Shown: positions 1 to 12,215, numbered from the stretch's first letter. The stretch is DNA of 64,000 nucleotides from Abelmoschus esculentus (GCA_035048815.1 JAUCBN010000023.1:20255501-20319500); one strand, 5' to 3'. Notes: generated by a model not told the origin, from the letters alone. Numbers and translations: made by a program.

Positions 1-49
1 ATTGTATGTATCTATAGACAAAAATGTTCTTTTGACACTTTGTTTACAG

Positions 50-3000
50 TTTTCAGAACATTTACACGTCAAATGGAGTATCTCTCCATGAATTGTCGAT
101 ATCCCTATCGAAAAATCGGAAGTTCTCTACTTATGAAAATGACGACCTTTGTAGCATCTGTTTGGATGGAGGGGACCTATTGTGTTGTGATACATGTCCG
201 AGGGCTTTTCACACAGGTTAGTTTTCAACTTTATTCTTGGATATTCTCTTTAATGGCAGCTTTTCAGGATTCACTTGTTCATATAACAAATGATGGGCTG
301 GATGCATTTAAGCAATGGCAGTAAAGAAAGTAACTCTCACCTTATTGACTTCCAAACTTGATGTTGTCTCTGATTTTTTGGCAATGTTGAACCATATTCT
401 AAATTCGAAACTTATTTGATTATTCCTCTTATGAACTTCTAAACTTTGTGAAATTATAACTAGCCTTAGATATAGTCTTTTGCCTAAAGGTGAGAACTTT
501 TGCTTTTGTTTGTCCGTAATGCATTTCTTAATTGAAGGCAAAATTGTTTTTGAATATCATTTCATACCTATGTGGTTAATGATATTGCAAAGGGAAATGA
601 CTATAAGTGGATGCAATAACACTGGGAAGTGATATATGTGTGAACATAACTTGCTTTTGATTTCAGAACTGTGTATAGAGTTAGTTACCATCTTTTACCC
701 TTTTGGGGACTTGTTTTTACATGCTTATGGTCTCCTTATGCTTGGGTCATTTAGACTGGTTTGTGAATTTGACAACATTTTTTATTGCACATTTGGATTT
801 TAAACTAATGGAATTTTGGGAATTGCAGTTTTCTTCCTTTGTCCATACAAACAGATTCTGAAATATCTGTCACTTTAGTTGTTTCTTGTTTGTTATCAGT
901 ATGTATTCTTGTATGGCTCATGCTCTTTTTTCATACTGGCTGCAGAGTGTATATCCCTACCACACATTCCATCTGGTACTTGGCATTGTAGATATTGCCA
1001 GAATACCTTCGAAAAGGAGAAATTTGTGCAACATAATGCCAATGCTGTCGCTGCAGGAAGAGTTGCTGGAATTGATCCAATAGAACAGATAACCAAGAGA
1101 TGCATTCGTATTATCAAAACTCCAGAGGCAGAAGTTCCTAGTGTTTGTGTGCTATGCAGGTTGGATCTATTTTTTTCAGACCATTTTGAATACTTTTATG
1201 TTGTGTTGAATTAATCCTCAAAACACCCTCTTCTACTTCCCTTGACCTTGTTATAACATGTGTGTGAAAATATATGCAATTACCCAGGTAAAAATGGTAA
1301 ACAACTATTAAATCTAACATTATGATATCGAGATGAAATAATATAGACAACTGAAATCTCTAATTTGATTTATTTAGAATCTGTAGCGTTAAGTACCTCT
1401 TATGTACCTTGTCCAAGAACTTGTTCTTTCTTTGACAAATGTCTGATCCCATAGTTGTGTGCTGCACTCATGTCGATGCTTGATTATTTGTTTCCCTTCT
1501 CTCCCTCCCTCCCTCCCTCACGGTGCTTTGAACTTAACATGCCATTGATATATGCAGAGGTCATGCTTTTAGCAAGTCAGGATTTGGTCCTCGCACTGTT
1601 ATACTTTGTGATCAGGTATCTTTTTGGTTTTGTTTGTGCTTACAGTTGTCTGCGGTAATTGACACTGATTGATCTGTGCTCTTCATTTTCTCTGTCAGTG
1701 TGAGAGAGAGTATCATGTGGGTTGTCTGAGGGATCATAACATGGATGACCTTAAGGTTCCCTGTTTTTCTTATATTATAAATATTGCATAGTTTTTCTAT
1801 TTCCCTCTCTGTTTATAAATTAGTATTGACACCACGTTCTTATCAGGAGTTACCAAAAGGAAAGTGGTTTTGTTGTGCGGACTGCAATAAAATTCATACT
1901 GCTTTACAGAAATTGATAGTTCGTGGAGAAGAGAAGATTCCCGATTCATCTCTGCATGTCGTGAGGAAGAAGCATGAAGAAAGTAGTTTGGATAGCAAGG
2001 CCAAACTTGATATAAGATGGAGGGTTCTTAGTGGGAAAATGACTTCTTCAGATGACACCAGAATAACACTTTCAAAGGCTGTCGCGATCTTCCATGTATA
2101 TTAATTATTTCCTGCATAAACAAATTCCTTGCTGATCTTATCATCGTTAACTAGATGTCCAGCTTGTTAAAGCCTGTAAGGCTGTCATATAAGCTTTAAG
2201 TCTTCTAGTTGCCTGTGCATTTATTGCATGAGGCATCTTCCTTGTAGTGGTGTTGATTTGGATCTTTGATGTGAACATAAAGCTGTAGGAGTAGGACTAA
2301 AGTACTAATGGACTTATGATGTTTCTTTTTGGGTTTCTCAGGAGCGCTTTGATCCTATAAGTGACTCTGGATCGAGCAAAGGTGATCTCATCCCATCAAT
2401 GGTTTATGGGTGAGCAATACGCATCATTTATGTGCATCTTTGTTATACTTGCTTAATAGTTACTGTGAATGATATCATCAATGCTTTGTTTGTTAGGACT
2501 TTTACGTTTTCAACAGGTTAAGTACATGAATTGGCATTAAACTAATTTCATCTGGTAATTTTTAGCCAAAGAAATGGTGGAAACTATTTTTGCTTATTTT
2601 ATATTGCTCCTATGTTTTACTAGGGGTTTTACTCATCCTTCTAATTTCAAGTTTAAATTTGTACTGATTGTTCTTTATGTTTGTGTTATGATAAGTTATT
2701 TTAATACTTTTTTAATAATTAAACTTGTATTAGTACTTATATAACCAAGCTAGGCATAATTGTTTTTGCAGGAGAACTGCCAAGGGCCAAGATTTTGGTG
2801 GCATGTATTGTGCAATATTAACTGTCAAGTGAGTCGCTTTTTATTATTTTTGTTTGAGTTTCGGTTCGTTGTAGTCTTCTATACTTTTGATGTACCTGAT
2901 TGCCAAGGTTCTTTTTTCTTGTCACGCAGTCAAGTGGTTGTCTCAGCTGGTATTTTCCGGATTTTTGGGCAAGAAGTGGCTGAAATTCCCTTAGTTGCAA

Positions 3001-3468
3001 CAAGTTCTGATAGTCAAGGACAGGTAATTAACACTAAAATCCTTCCCCCCCTCAAATGTCTTTTCTTCATTTTGATTAGGAGACATGGAGCGGTCCGACT
3101 AAAAACAACTTTGACATTGCAGGGTTATTTCCAATGCCTCTTCAATTGCATCGAGAAGTTGCTTGGGTTCCTAAAAGTGAAAATGCTTGTGCTCCCAGCC
3201 GCCAGTGAGGCAGAATCCATTTGGACCAAGAAATTCAGATTCTGCAAGATAACCCAGGAAGAGGTAATAACCATTCCTACCTTCGTCTCTTGAAGGAATG
3301 GGATCTGTTATATGGATGAAATGTAACGAATTGTTTATCTTTTTGTAAATATTAAAACAGCTAAACAACTATAAAAGAGACTACCAGATGATGATCTTCC
3401 AGGGTACATCGATACTTCAGAAGCCGGTTCCAGCTATTCGACTGATTGGTAAAGTAGAAGATGAATGA
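50..3468 (+). CDS. PHD-finger / GNAT acetyltransferase-like protein (IDM1-like), 3' part
   Basis: Nuclear chromatin protein of the plant PHD-GNAT group that includes Arabidopsis IDM1 and At5g36740. Ten exons join in phase: 50-216, 946-1159, 1558-1615, 1699-1755, 1847-2095, 2342-2409, 2772-2828, 2930-3023, 3123-3263, 3361-3468, giving 403 codons plus stop. The first base completes a codon split with an exon left of the window. The N-terminal part seen has the family motif SLHELSISLSK, then a PHD finger (CSICLDGGDLLCCDTCPRAFH), a second Cys/His cluster (CVLCRGHAF, ILCDQCEREYHVGCL, WFCCADC), and then a GNAT-like fold (GGMYCAILTVN, VVVSAGIFRIFGQEVAEIPL, GYFQCLFNCIEKLLGFLKV). The PHD finger should bind histone H3 and the GNAT domain may acetylate histones; activity is inferred from the family. 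The N-terminal several hundred residues and the promoter are outside the window. Confidence 0.9.
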
Positions 3469-4573
3469 CAGACACCATTAAGTGTCGTTGAAACTGGCGA
3501 GTGGAGCAGCAAGTTTTTGAACAGGAAAGTACAGTAAAGGGTTGCTTTCGATACCCTTCTTTTTTGTACAGGAAAAAAGATGGAAAATCAATTAAATATG
3601 TTTCCTTTTTCCTTTTCTTTTTCTGGGTTTTTAGCTTTGAAATGAGGGGGAAAGTGAGTTGTCCATTATAAAGAAAAATTGGGGGCGCAAGTCAAGTATA
3701 TAATCCGGCAATTTCCAAGTTTTTAGTTTTGATTCGAAGTGTATTTGTTATTCATTTAGTTTTAATTATATTGGACTTGGGATTTTAAATGTGATTTATA
3801 TAATCACCAAAAAATAACAAACTGAAATTAATAGAGTAAATAATTTTTCGGATAAATCACAGCAAGTTTATATTTAAAAGATGGTATTTGATTTTTGAAA
3901 TTATTGATGTCTGCTTTCCTTAATGGCATAAACGATTAAATGCACGACTGTAATTTATTTCATAATATTTTATTTTAGATTAAAATAACATTTTATAATT
4001 TAATAGTGTCAGATTGCTCAGATATATTAAAATATTGATTTAATATAATGGTATATCATTTGAAAAATAATTTAATTATTAAATTTATATAAACTTCAAA
4101 TGTATCATGTCATTTTGTTAATTTATAATTTTTATTCATAAATGTGTTCTTGTCGCGCAAATAAAATGATAATGCGATTAAAATATTTTAAAAAAGTTAA
4201 AAAGTTATAATGCCTAATGAAACATAAAATACATCTTTATGACGTAATGCCTTTCTTAATTGATGTAATAACAATTTATTTTTTAATATTTATCTATTTT
4301 GTCAATTTAATTTTAATCATTCAATTTTTATGTTGATTTCATTTTGTTGCTGAAAATAAAATCCTTACAATTTAGTCATTGTAAGTAGACGAATTTATCA
4401 TTTTTTAGGCACTCAATTGTTAAATCTTTTAATTGGTTTAGTAACACGTTTTGGTGATCAATTGTGTGGTTTACCTTATTATAATTAAAATGTTAAAATA
4501 TGTTTTAAGTCCTTGTACTCTTAATTTATTTGGAATTTAATCCCTTCACTTTCCTAAATTTATTTGGAATTGT
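3469..4573. other. 3' flank and AT-rich spacer
   Basis: No gene seen. The first ~150 bases are probably the 3' UTR of the PHD/GNAT gene. From about 4,500 the text (repeats of 'ttatttggaatt', 'aatcccttcact') resembles degenerate transposon-type sequence and runs directly into the broken 5' end of the CKS1 pseudogene. Confidence 0.5.
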
Positions 4574-5447
4574 CAAATTCAATACTCTGAGAAATACTTC
4601 GATGATACTTATGAATACAGGTACTACTTGATTTCCTTTCTGTTTTATATTCAGATCGTAAGGTTATGGATTTCGATTTCATCCTCTTTTTTAATTTTCT
4701 TTTTTGTTGGTGATTGTACAGACACGTCGTTCTTCCTCCTGAAGTGGCCAAACTTCTCCCTAAGAATCGCCTCCTTTCTGAAGTAGGTTTGCTGTTTCTT
4801 AGGGTTTTACGAAATGTTCAATTTCCCTTTTGATTAGATTCAAAATGGAATTCGCTACTTGTTGAATTCAACAATTCCCATGAATTATAAAATAAAAAGG
4901 AATAATTATAAATAATCATGATTATCAGCTCTTATTTGATTGTTCCTCCGTGATGTAAAATGAATGAAAATAATTGGCTTTCTATAGAGCAAATATAATT
5001 CATTTTACAAATGTGGGTAATGTTGCACTGATTGAAAAGCATGATTAGTTCTTCCCAAACTCGCTCATATGATATAAGCCTTAGATTTCTTGGTTTTGTG
5101 ATGCTTGTCAAATAGTTGGCCCCAAGGATCATGGTTTAAACTTTGATATTGTCATCCTTTTCTCTCAGATACATTATCTTATGGTTTGTGATATTTTTTT
5201 CACTGTATTTTCTGTTGATCTGAAGCAAATTGTCTTGATTTTGTTACCCGTATTATATTTTGGCTCATTCTGCCATGCCATTTTGATTTTGTAGAATGAG
5301 TGGCGTGCAATCGGAGTACAGCAGAGTCGTGGGTGAGTTCATTATGCTGTTCATCGTCCTGAACCACATATCATGCTTTTCAGGAGGCCTCTTAACTATC
5401 AGCAGCAGCAGGAGACTCTGGCTCAGCAAAATATGCTTGCCAAGTAA
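4574..5447 (+). pseudogene. CKS1: CKS1 (cyclin-dependent kinase regulatory subunit) pseudogene, introns retained
   Basis: Three segments, 4574-4620, 4722-4782 and 5295-5447, encode a nearly complete plant CKS: QIQYSEKYFDDTYEYR, HVVLPPEVAKLLPKNRLLSE, NEWRAIGVQQSRG, VHYAVHRPEPHIMLFRRPLN and a QQQQ-rich tail ending NMLAK. CKS proteins bind CDKs and phosphosites and support cell-cycle progression. Two lesions are visible. The start (normally Met plus two residues before QIQYS) is absent, because the upstream codons read N-C with no in-frame ATG. The Trp after QQSRG is TGA (5334-5336). Both introns keep GT-AG ends, so this is a DNA-level duplicate, not a retrocopy. The rest is little diverged, which implies recent decay. 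A functional upstream exon supplying a start seems unlikely and the stop would still end the protein early. Confidence 0.9.
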
Positions 5448-5604
5448 TTACATCAGCTTTTTAGTATTCTAAACATAGGGTGAAAACAGTTTGGGTGTTC
5501 TGGAACTCATGGATTGTTTTTCTATTGTGGAGAATTCCCTGTTTAGCTAGCTTTGCTTCTTATTTTCTTTCTCTATGACCTGATCTCATTGTCACTCTAC
5601 ATCT

Positions 5605-6000
5605 ATGGAGAAATACACTCAACATTTAACAAGCACGTGTGATATAGAGAATGATTCTTCCTCAATTTCTGACCTGGGTTATGATTCTGGTTACTCCCTT
5701 GGTTCACCGACAAAGCCTAAGCCAAACGTTGATTCTCATGAATTATTACATTGGGTAGATTCTGCCATTATGGGGAAGCCTGAAAGCTTGGAGAAGCTGA
5801 AGAATTTTGCAAGTGGGATTGAGACTTTTGAAAGCAGGAAAGATGGGGATCGCATTCCCTTTTTGGTTGTTAATTCGCTTAGTGATATAATTGGTGGAGT
5901 TGAAAGTTTTGAAGAGGATGAGGAAAAGAATCCTCCAAGCATGATGCAAAACTCTAGGGCTGCCATTGTGGCAGCTGAGCTAATTCCTTGGCTTCACTGA
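5605..6000 (+). CDS. Unrecognised 131-codon ORF (possible last exon of a larger gene)
   Basis: I do not recognise this protein. It is an acidic, non-repetitive ORF with gene-like codon use: a Ser/Gly/Tyr-rich stretch (SSSISDLGYDSGYSLGSP, about residues 19-36), then a probable helical region (HELLHWVDSAIMGKPESLEKLKNFA) and a hydrophobic end (AAIVAAELIPWLH). No signal peptide or membrane segment is evident. It lies 157 bp downstream of the CKS1 pseudogene on the same strand, so it may belong to the same duplicated block. An in-frame TGA lies shortly before the ATG. The only nearby AG that could act as a splice acceptor is within ATGGAG, so it might instead be a terminal exon starting two codons later. 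Whether it is expressed cannot be judged. Confidence 0.45.
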   Translation: MEKYTQHLTSTCDIENDSSSISDLGYDSGYSLGSPTKPKPNVDSHELLHWVDSAIMGKPESLEKLKNFASGIETFESRKDGDRIPFLVVNSLSDIIGGVESFEEDEEKNPPSMMQNSRAAIVAAELIPWLH

Positions 6001-6479
6001 AAAGGAAATTGTGATTTTGTTAAGTCTGCCAGGACATAGAGGGTTAGAGGCTTGCCGGTTGTGATTTATAGTATAAATTTATCGCAATATTAAATTAATA
6101 TTCCTCATTAATTATTTTATTATACATATCTCTCTCCTCATTTTATTTAGAAATCTATATATCTGTCAGATTGTTGTTGTTTTTTTATAGGAGATGACTT
6201 CATAAATCACTTTTTATAAGACACGATTTTGGTGTGATAAGATAAAAAAATTAATTTTATGCCTCTTTTAGTATAGAAATCGTTTTTTGTAGGACGTGAC
6301 TTTAAAAATCGAGTTTTTTAGAAAGTGACTTTCTACTTATGCGATCTGATAGAAGTATAGATAAGTGTTACCATTTAACTAGAGGGGAAAATTAAATTTA
6401 ATAAATTGAATATAAATAATTATTTTTTTAATAAAGTGACGACAGATCTTCCAGCTTAGCTGAAAGCTTAATTTAGGGA

Positions 6480-6990
6480 CCCGAAAAAGCATACCCTTCA
6501 CCCGACCCGTCTCGAATTAGGACAAAAAAATTCGATCCTATCTGACCCGATTTTTAAACTTTAAAATCCGACCTGACTCGAATTAGGGCGAAACAATTCG
6601 ATCTTATCCGACCTGATTTTTAAACTTTAAAATCCGACCCGACCCGAATTGAATCGAATCATTTAAAAAATATATTTTAGGGACTTAATTGTAAAAAAAT
6701 AAAATTTAAGAATCTAATTGTAAATAAAATAAATTTTCACTAACCTAATTGTAAAAAAATAATTTTAGTGACCTAATTATATAAAATATATTTAAAGAGG
6801 GATCATAATTGCAAATATCTCTAAAATACATATGAAAAAATTACACTATTAGTCCTGGATCGGGTCGGATTTTTCTACCCTAAATCTGAACCCGAATCGA
6901 ACCGAACCCGAATTTTCTTTAAAGAACCTGATCCGTTTGGACCGGGTTGGGTCGGAACCCGGCAGATTCGGGTTTCGTGCTCATCCTTAG
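6480..6990. repeat. CCGACCC / GGGTCGG-rich degenerate repeat
   Basis: Clusters of 'acccgacccgaatt' type words at the left and their complement ('gggttgggtcgg', 'attcgggtttcg') at the right enclose an A/T-rich middle, so the block has imperfect inverted ends. This composition is common at the ends of small plant DNA transposons. The exact ends and a target duplication could not be fixed. Confidence 0.4.
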
Positions 6991-7004
6991 TTATAGTAGT
7001 ATCT

Positions 7005-7099
7005 GGTCTATAATATACTCTCAACCATTGGATATAGATCGTTCAATTACTGTGTTGACATTACTGATGCTCGAACATATGCCCTCCAAGAACAATAAT
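7005..7099 (-). repeat. Dispersed ~95-bp repeat, copy 1 (inverted)
   Basis: Its reverse complement matches 8433-8530 and 36668-36765: 'ttattgttc', a 'tcgag' word, 'gtcaacacagt', 'gatt/aattgaacgatc', 'atccaatggttgagagtatat'. The family is not identified. Confidence 0.5.
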
Positions 7100-8432
7100 C
7101 ATTCCGTTAACCGATGAGGTTTAGATAATTTTAAAACTCTTAAAACAAAACGTCCTTAAAACCAAAATATGTTTTTAAAACTCCCTTGGTGATTTCTAAA
7201 TTAGAATCAGTAACAACTATTTTTTTAATGACATGTCAACTTCAAAACCTTCCATATCATTTCTGAAAATCTTATGTAGATGAGTATTTAATGCTTAATT
7301 TAATGATAAGCAATGGTTTTAATGTTCCCTGAACGACTATAAACGATTAAAAGTGATTAAAAACATATAAAATAGGTCTTCAAACAATAATAAAATGATA
7401 AAAAAATCTATTCAAATTTTAAAAGAATTAAATTTTAACACGTGCTCAATTTTTTTTTTTTATCTTTCTTATAAACACTAATGTTATTCATTATTGTATA
7501 TCTTTCTCTAAGGATTTATCGGGTGTGTGAGAAAACATAATTTTGCAAACATATTTTTTGCGAGGACTTTTAAATTTTATTTTTTCGCATTTGTTTTTAG
7601 AAAAAATCTAATAGACATTATTAAATTATGTAAGGTTGGTCCTTATCTTAAAAGAAAGACAAAATAATGAATTTGTAAAAAAATCCTTATCGAGGTAATC
7701 AAGGTAGTAAATATAAGCACCATTGAGGTAATTGAACCACTATAAATTCTCTTGCAATTTTCTTTATCTGCAATTAGTTTCCACCACTCTTTAAAATTTT
7801 AATTTGCCCCTTTTGACTTTTATCGATCGATTGTTACACCCAACGTTATTATCTTTGTTGTCTCACATTTTCTTATATCATGGGTTCTAGACGCACTATG
7901 ATCAATCACTTCCCTCTTCAAAAATCTTTTTAAAAAAGGAAAATTTTTGTTTAAATTTTATTTTATTTTGGTCACTTGGATTTAAAAATATTATCCTTGT
8001 CACTTACGTTCGAGAGTATTTCTTACTATTTATGATTACCATGAAAAATTAATTACTGTAACAAGTGATAACAGTTCAATTATCATGGCAACTAAACTGT
8101 AATTCGTTGTCTCCTCAATGTTCAATACCTTCAAATTATTCCTAACTAAAAAACCGATATTTGTACATGACTTGGTGATACTAAAGCCACAACCTTTAAT
8201 TGTTTCTAAAGCAAACCTCCTTACTTGCTAATGTGAGTTTAGTTGACAAATTAGTATTTTATAAGCACGTCAGTTAATAGAAAACTAATAAGAGAAGGCC
8301 CTGCAGGTACATGTGCCACTGTCCATCTTCATCTTTAATTGCATTGCCAATCTGTTTCTCTTTCGACATCTCACGCAACTCACTGCCCACATGCTTTGCC
8401 TTGACGAAGATTCACACAAAAACATATTGAAC

Positions 8433-8530
8433 AGTTATTGTTCCTGGAGGTCACGGGCTCGAGTACTATTACTGTCAGCACAGTGATTGAGCGATCAATG
8501 TCTAATGGTTGAAAGTATATAAACTCTAGA
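8433..8530 (+). repeat. Dispersed ~95-bp repeat, copy 2
   Basis: Same family as 7005-7099 (inverted) and 36668-36765 (direct). It includes 'cacgggctcgagtac', which loosely resembles a tRNA-type B box, and 'gattgagcgatcaatgtctaatgg'. A SINE origin is possible but unproven. Confidence 0.5.
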
Positions 8531-9748
8531 ACATTTAAAATAAAAATAATATTCATCTTAAAGATATTAAATTTAAATATTTTTATATATAAAATGTATA
8601 TACTTTCTTAAAGGGTAATAAATAAATAAATCATGCCAACTATTAGTTATTGTAAAGTGATGTTTTGTCCATGAATTGCAGTGACTTGCAAAGTAAGGGA
8701 TGGTACAGTTGGTTTATTAGGTGTAACCAAGAGGAGGCTGAGACATCAACCTTTAAAACTCATTTATTTTTATAACAAAATTAAAAATTAAAAAAAAAAA
8801 AAACGTATAAAGACAGATAGGTACATATGGTCTGGACAGTTTCCAACTCACCTGGGCTATCTGTTTGTGGTGGAGTGGGAGAGTGGGAGATCGAAGAGAA
8901 TTTTTAAAAATATTTTTAGTTTTTTTATTTTATTTTTCTAACTCAAATAAATAAATAAATAATCAACAAAGTGAAGATAACAACCTAATCCACAATTTTT
9001 TGGTTGTGGTGGTGATGCTACCCAACCTTGGATAATCAATTAACATCTGATCTGAAAAAAAATAGGATAATTTAATTTAAAATTAAATTTTAGAATATAA
9101 GTTTAATTATGTTTTGAAGTATAAGTTAAAAATTAAAAAAATATTATTTTTTAAATCGTCATTTACGAGTGACGTTCTCTTTCATCGCTGTAGTTTTTGT
9201 CCTAAATTTTAAATTTTAAATTTATTATTTTGTCAATTAAAAACTCTAAATAACCTATATATCCAGCTAAGCATGGGATCTAATAAATACCCTTTATGAA
9301 TTTGATTTTTGTTAATTTTTTGTTCGAGTCAAAATATTTATCGTCGATAACAGTAACTAATTTTTTTATCATGAGTACTATCACTTAGAGGTAAAGGACT
9401 GATCATAAAATGTATTTTATTCTTATTAATAAAAATTATATTTTTGATCTTATGATTAATAATGGGATTATATTTTATGATCCGATTATATATATATCTT
9501 TAAATTTATAAAATATATTTTTTTCATAAAATAAAATAAAAGATGCCCTCGTCACTCACTTTTCGTGAATGAAAGGCAACCACTTACTCAAAGTATTCCA
9601 CTTCAACAAGTAGATCATCAAAACTCACAACTCTAATAATAACAAAAAATTTATAAAAAAAATCAAAGAATTATAATAACTGTAAATAATATTATCGAAT
9701 TGAAACAATATCCTAATCATCTTCTGTTGCTCCTGATCATCTTTTGTT

Positions 9749-10618
9749 TCAGTAATGGCAATCTACCAAAGCTGGAGGGGAGAAAACTATAGCTTGTTTA
9801 GCTGCTCCCAAAGGGAACATGGATTCCCCTAAATCATCTTCTGGCGCAGGGAGATTGAGATCAAAAGAAAGAATATTTCTGGGTTTATTGTCATCGACAT
9901 TGCTGGTGTCAGTCGTAGTGGTTGACGTGGCTGTTGTTGCTGCCGCAGCCCTGTGCCGTCTCATGTGACCGCCAAGGGCTTGACCCGACGTGAATTCCGA
10001 ACCACAGATGGAACACTCGTGAATTTTGTTACTCTTGTTCCCTGGACAAGCTTTGTGGTTGCTTACTTGTAAAGCAAGAACAGGACTTTCCGAGAGTGGT
10101 TCTTGATCGATATGGTCTTCTGCCAAGGGAGAAGAGCTGCCACCGCCGCCGCCAGCCTTGTTCTTCTTGTGGCTTGCCCTATGCCCTCCCAGTGCTTGGA
10201 ACGAAGGGAAAGACCTGTTACAAGTTTTACACTCGTAAACATAAACGCCAGCTTTGTTTGTGGTCGAACTCGACGTAATCTCAGACAACTTCCGACAACC
10301 CATTTTTCCAACCTTGAATTTCCCTTCATCAACTCTACTCTTGGGACCATCACTTTGGGCTAACATGATTAAACAGTTCGCCATATCTTCTTCTTCCTCT
10401 ATGCTCTCACCAGACGTCGTCGGAGAGAATGAAATCGAGTTATACTCCTCCACCCCTCCTCCTCCGGCGGTTGAGGAGCTGGACGTCACAGTGACAGCAA
10501 GAGGGGAGGATGGCCTTTTTCTCTTCGTCCGTTTTCCCTTGCTGATCAAAGTTTGAGGACGATGATCATTAGATCCCACAAATTCCTGTTGATGAGCTTG
10601 CATATCCACCATATCCAC
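9749..10618 (-). CDS. ZAT5: C2H2 zinc-finger transcriptional repressor, ZAT5-like
   Basis: Intronless 289-residue nuclear protein. It has a basic nuclear-localisation stretch KGKRTKRKR (about 27-35), a short leucine box EEEEDMANCLIMLA (74-87), and two C2H2 fingers with the plant QALGGH signature: YECKTC...QALGGHRASH (128-150) and HECSIC...QALGGHMRRH (200-222). The EAR repression motif DLNL is at 253-256, inside LSFDLNLPAPEDD, and the tail ends LVDCHY. The order of parts and the DLNLPAPEDDL and DCHY ends match Arabidopsis ZAT5. Such proteins bind promoter DNA through the fingers and recruit co-repressors through the EAR motif, often in stress and defence responses. The first ATG is chosen because it gives the full-length family N-terminus. 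Nothing broken. Confidence 0.93.
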   Translation of the reverse strand: MDMVDMQAHQQEFVGSNDHRPQTLISKGKRTKRKRPSSPLAVTVTSSSSTAGGGGVEEYNSISFSPTTSGESIEEEEDMANCLIMLAQSDGPKSRVDEGKFKVGKMGCRKLSEITSSSTTNKAGVYVYECKTCNRSFPSFQALGGHRASHKKNKAGGGGGSSSPLAEDHIDQEPLSESPVLALQVSNHKACPGNKSNKIHECSICGSEFTSGQALGGHMRRHRAAAATTATSTTTTDTSNVDDNKPRNILSFDLNLPAPEDDLGESMFPLGAAKQAIVFSPPALVDCHY

Positions 10619-10720
10619 ACCTAATCTGCACCAAATTCAGCTAAGAAGAGTATAAAAATACAGAAAAATGTGAGCAAACAAAGGAGATGAGCAAAAGGTA
10701 GAGAGAGTGAGAGAGTGAAT

Positions 10721-10729
10721 CCTTATATA
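10721..10729 (-). promoter_or_regulatory. Probable TATA box of the ZAT5-like gene
   Basis: On the minus strand this reads TATATAAGG, about 105 bp upstream of the ATG. It is followed by a CT/GA-rich leader (gagagagtgagagagtg on the plus strand). Spacing fits a short 5' UTR. Confidence 0.55.
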
Positions 10730-12215
10730 CTTATTATTATATTCCTCAATACTTTTCTATTTAGTAATATATCTCCACTATATTACCTTACTATATCTGA
10801 CACCATTCTTCCTCCATTTTGCTTGACTACTTTCCAGGTATTACTATTACCAGAAACAAAGCACAAGGTAAATTTAACAAAGGTTAAATTACACATATAA
10901 TCCTTTAATTATATGATATTTTCTAAATTCAGAAAAACAAAGATCATTCAACTTAATAAAATGGCATAAATGAAAAATCTAACCCATAAGCTACTCTTTG
11001 TTTATTTTTTTAAAATTAATTTTTAATTAAAATAAATACTTAAACTATTATTTTTGGTTATTTTGATTTCAATAGACGATAGTTATTTAAGTTAAAAAAT
11101 ATTATCTTAATCACTAAGATATTGACATGTTGCAAATATTTTTTAACAATAGCTAGTGTAGGACTAGGAGCAAAATAAATTTTTTTAAAAAATTAAATAT
11201 ATAAAAATAAAATCTTCTAATAATGTCACCACCTGATTGAATAATTAAAATGTTTTATTAAAATAAAATTATTACTAAATTAAAAATGTGTAAAACAACT
11301 AAATATGTAATTATATTATTTTATTTTCTAAATATCATGTTATCACTCTATTAAGTTTTAGCAATGGATAGTTTATTAAAAACCATTTTAATAATTATAT
11401 GATATATTTGTCACTTTTAAAAAAATAAATCATTTTAATACTAATTTTATAATTAGATGATTTTTTATATAGTTTATATTTTCTTATTTAGATAAATGAT
11501 ATTTTGTCCATCCAAAGTAATTGCATCAACAAATAACCATTAGATAAACTGCAAAACAGGGCATTAGTACTGAGAGGAAAAATAAAATAAACAAACTAAT
11601 AAATAATTGGATAAATCTATTAATATCCATCCAAAAATAGGTTTGATAACCGAAACTATCCATTTAAATCTCGGATATTTTGATATTAAATCTATTCAAT
11701 TAAGTCAAAACCGAACTGTTCTCATACGGCCTACAAAAGAAGAGTGACTGCAGAATAAAAACACCTTTCGTATTTTATAAAAGAGAAAAATTCTTACGGA
11801 CATGTCAAAGACCACAACCTCTACCACAAGCCATGCCAAGCCATGCTAGACTGTGACAACAATGCACAAGAGACTCTTTTGTTCTCTATCATATAATTTT
11901 GTATCAATACAAATCAACCTGTAGTTGTACGCTAAGATTCAAAAATTTTAATAAACTAATTTGGTATTGATACATTATGAGTATTAGTAATCAAATATAC
12001 CATACCAGTACATGAAGACTAATACCAGCACTAATTGGGCATTCTGGTTGAAAATATTAACTTTTTTAATTTTCAGAAGGCTAAAAATTGTAAGATTCAT
12101 TCTAATATATCCATAATGATATAAGTTATGAAACTGAAAAAAATGTGATTTTGGCTTCTTTATAGGAACTTAATGAGTAAAAATATAAAACGTAATTAGC
12201 TGACTCAATAGTAAT
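10730..12215. other. AT-rich spacer
   Basis: ZAT5-like upstream region grading into A/T-rich sequence without recognisable exons. The last five bases (GTAAT, 12211-12215) are the left target duplication of the solo LTR that follows. Confidence 0.5.

Larger units (their letters stand above)
6001..9748. other. Gene-free AT-rich spacer with dispersed repeats
   Basis: No coding exons recognised. It holds a CCGACCC/GGGTCGG-rich repeat (about 6480-6990) and two copies, in opposite orientation, of a ~95-bp dispersed repeat (7005-7099 and 8433-8530). The rest is A/T-rich sequence with short homopolymers. Confidence 0.6.

Noticed and set aside
2760..3293. Single 177-codon ORF across three PHD/GNAT exons
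   Set aside because: It reads through introns; the spliced model with conserved GNAT residues is better.
10254..10556. 100-codon plus-strand ORF over the ZAT5-like gene
   Set aside because: Antisense shadow of the acidic and leucine-box region.
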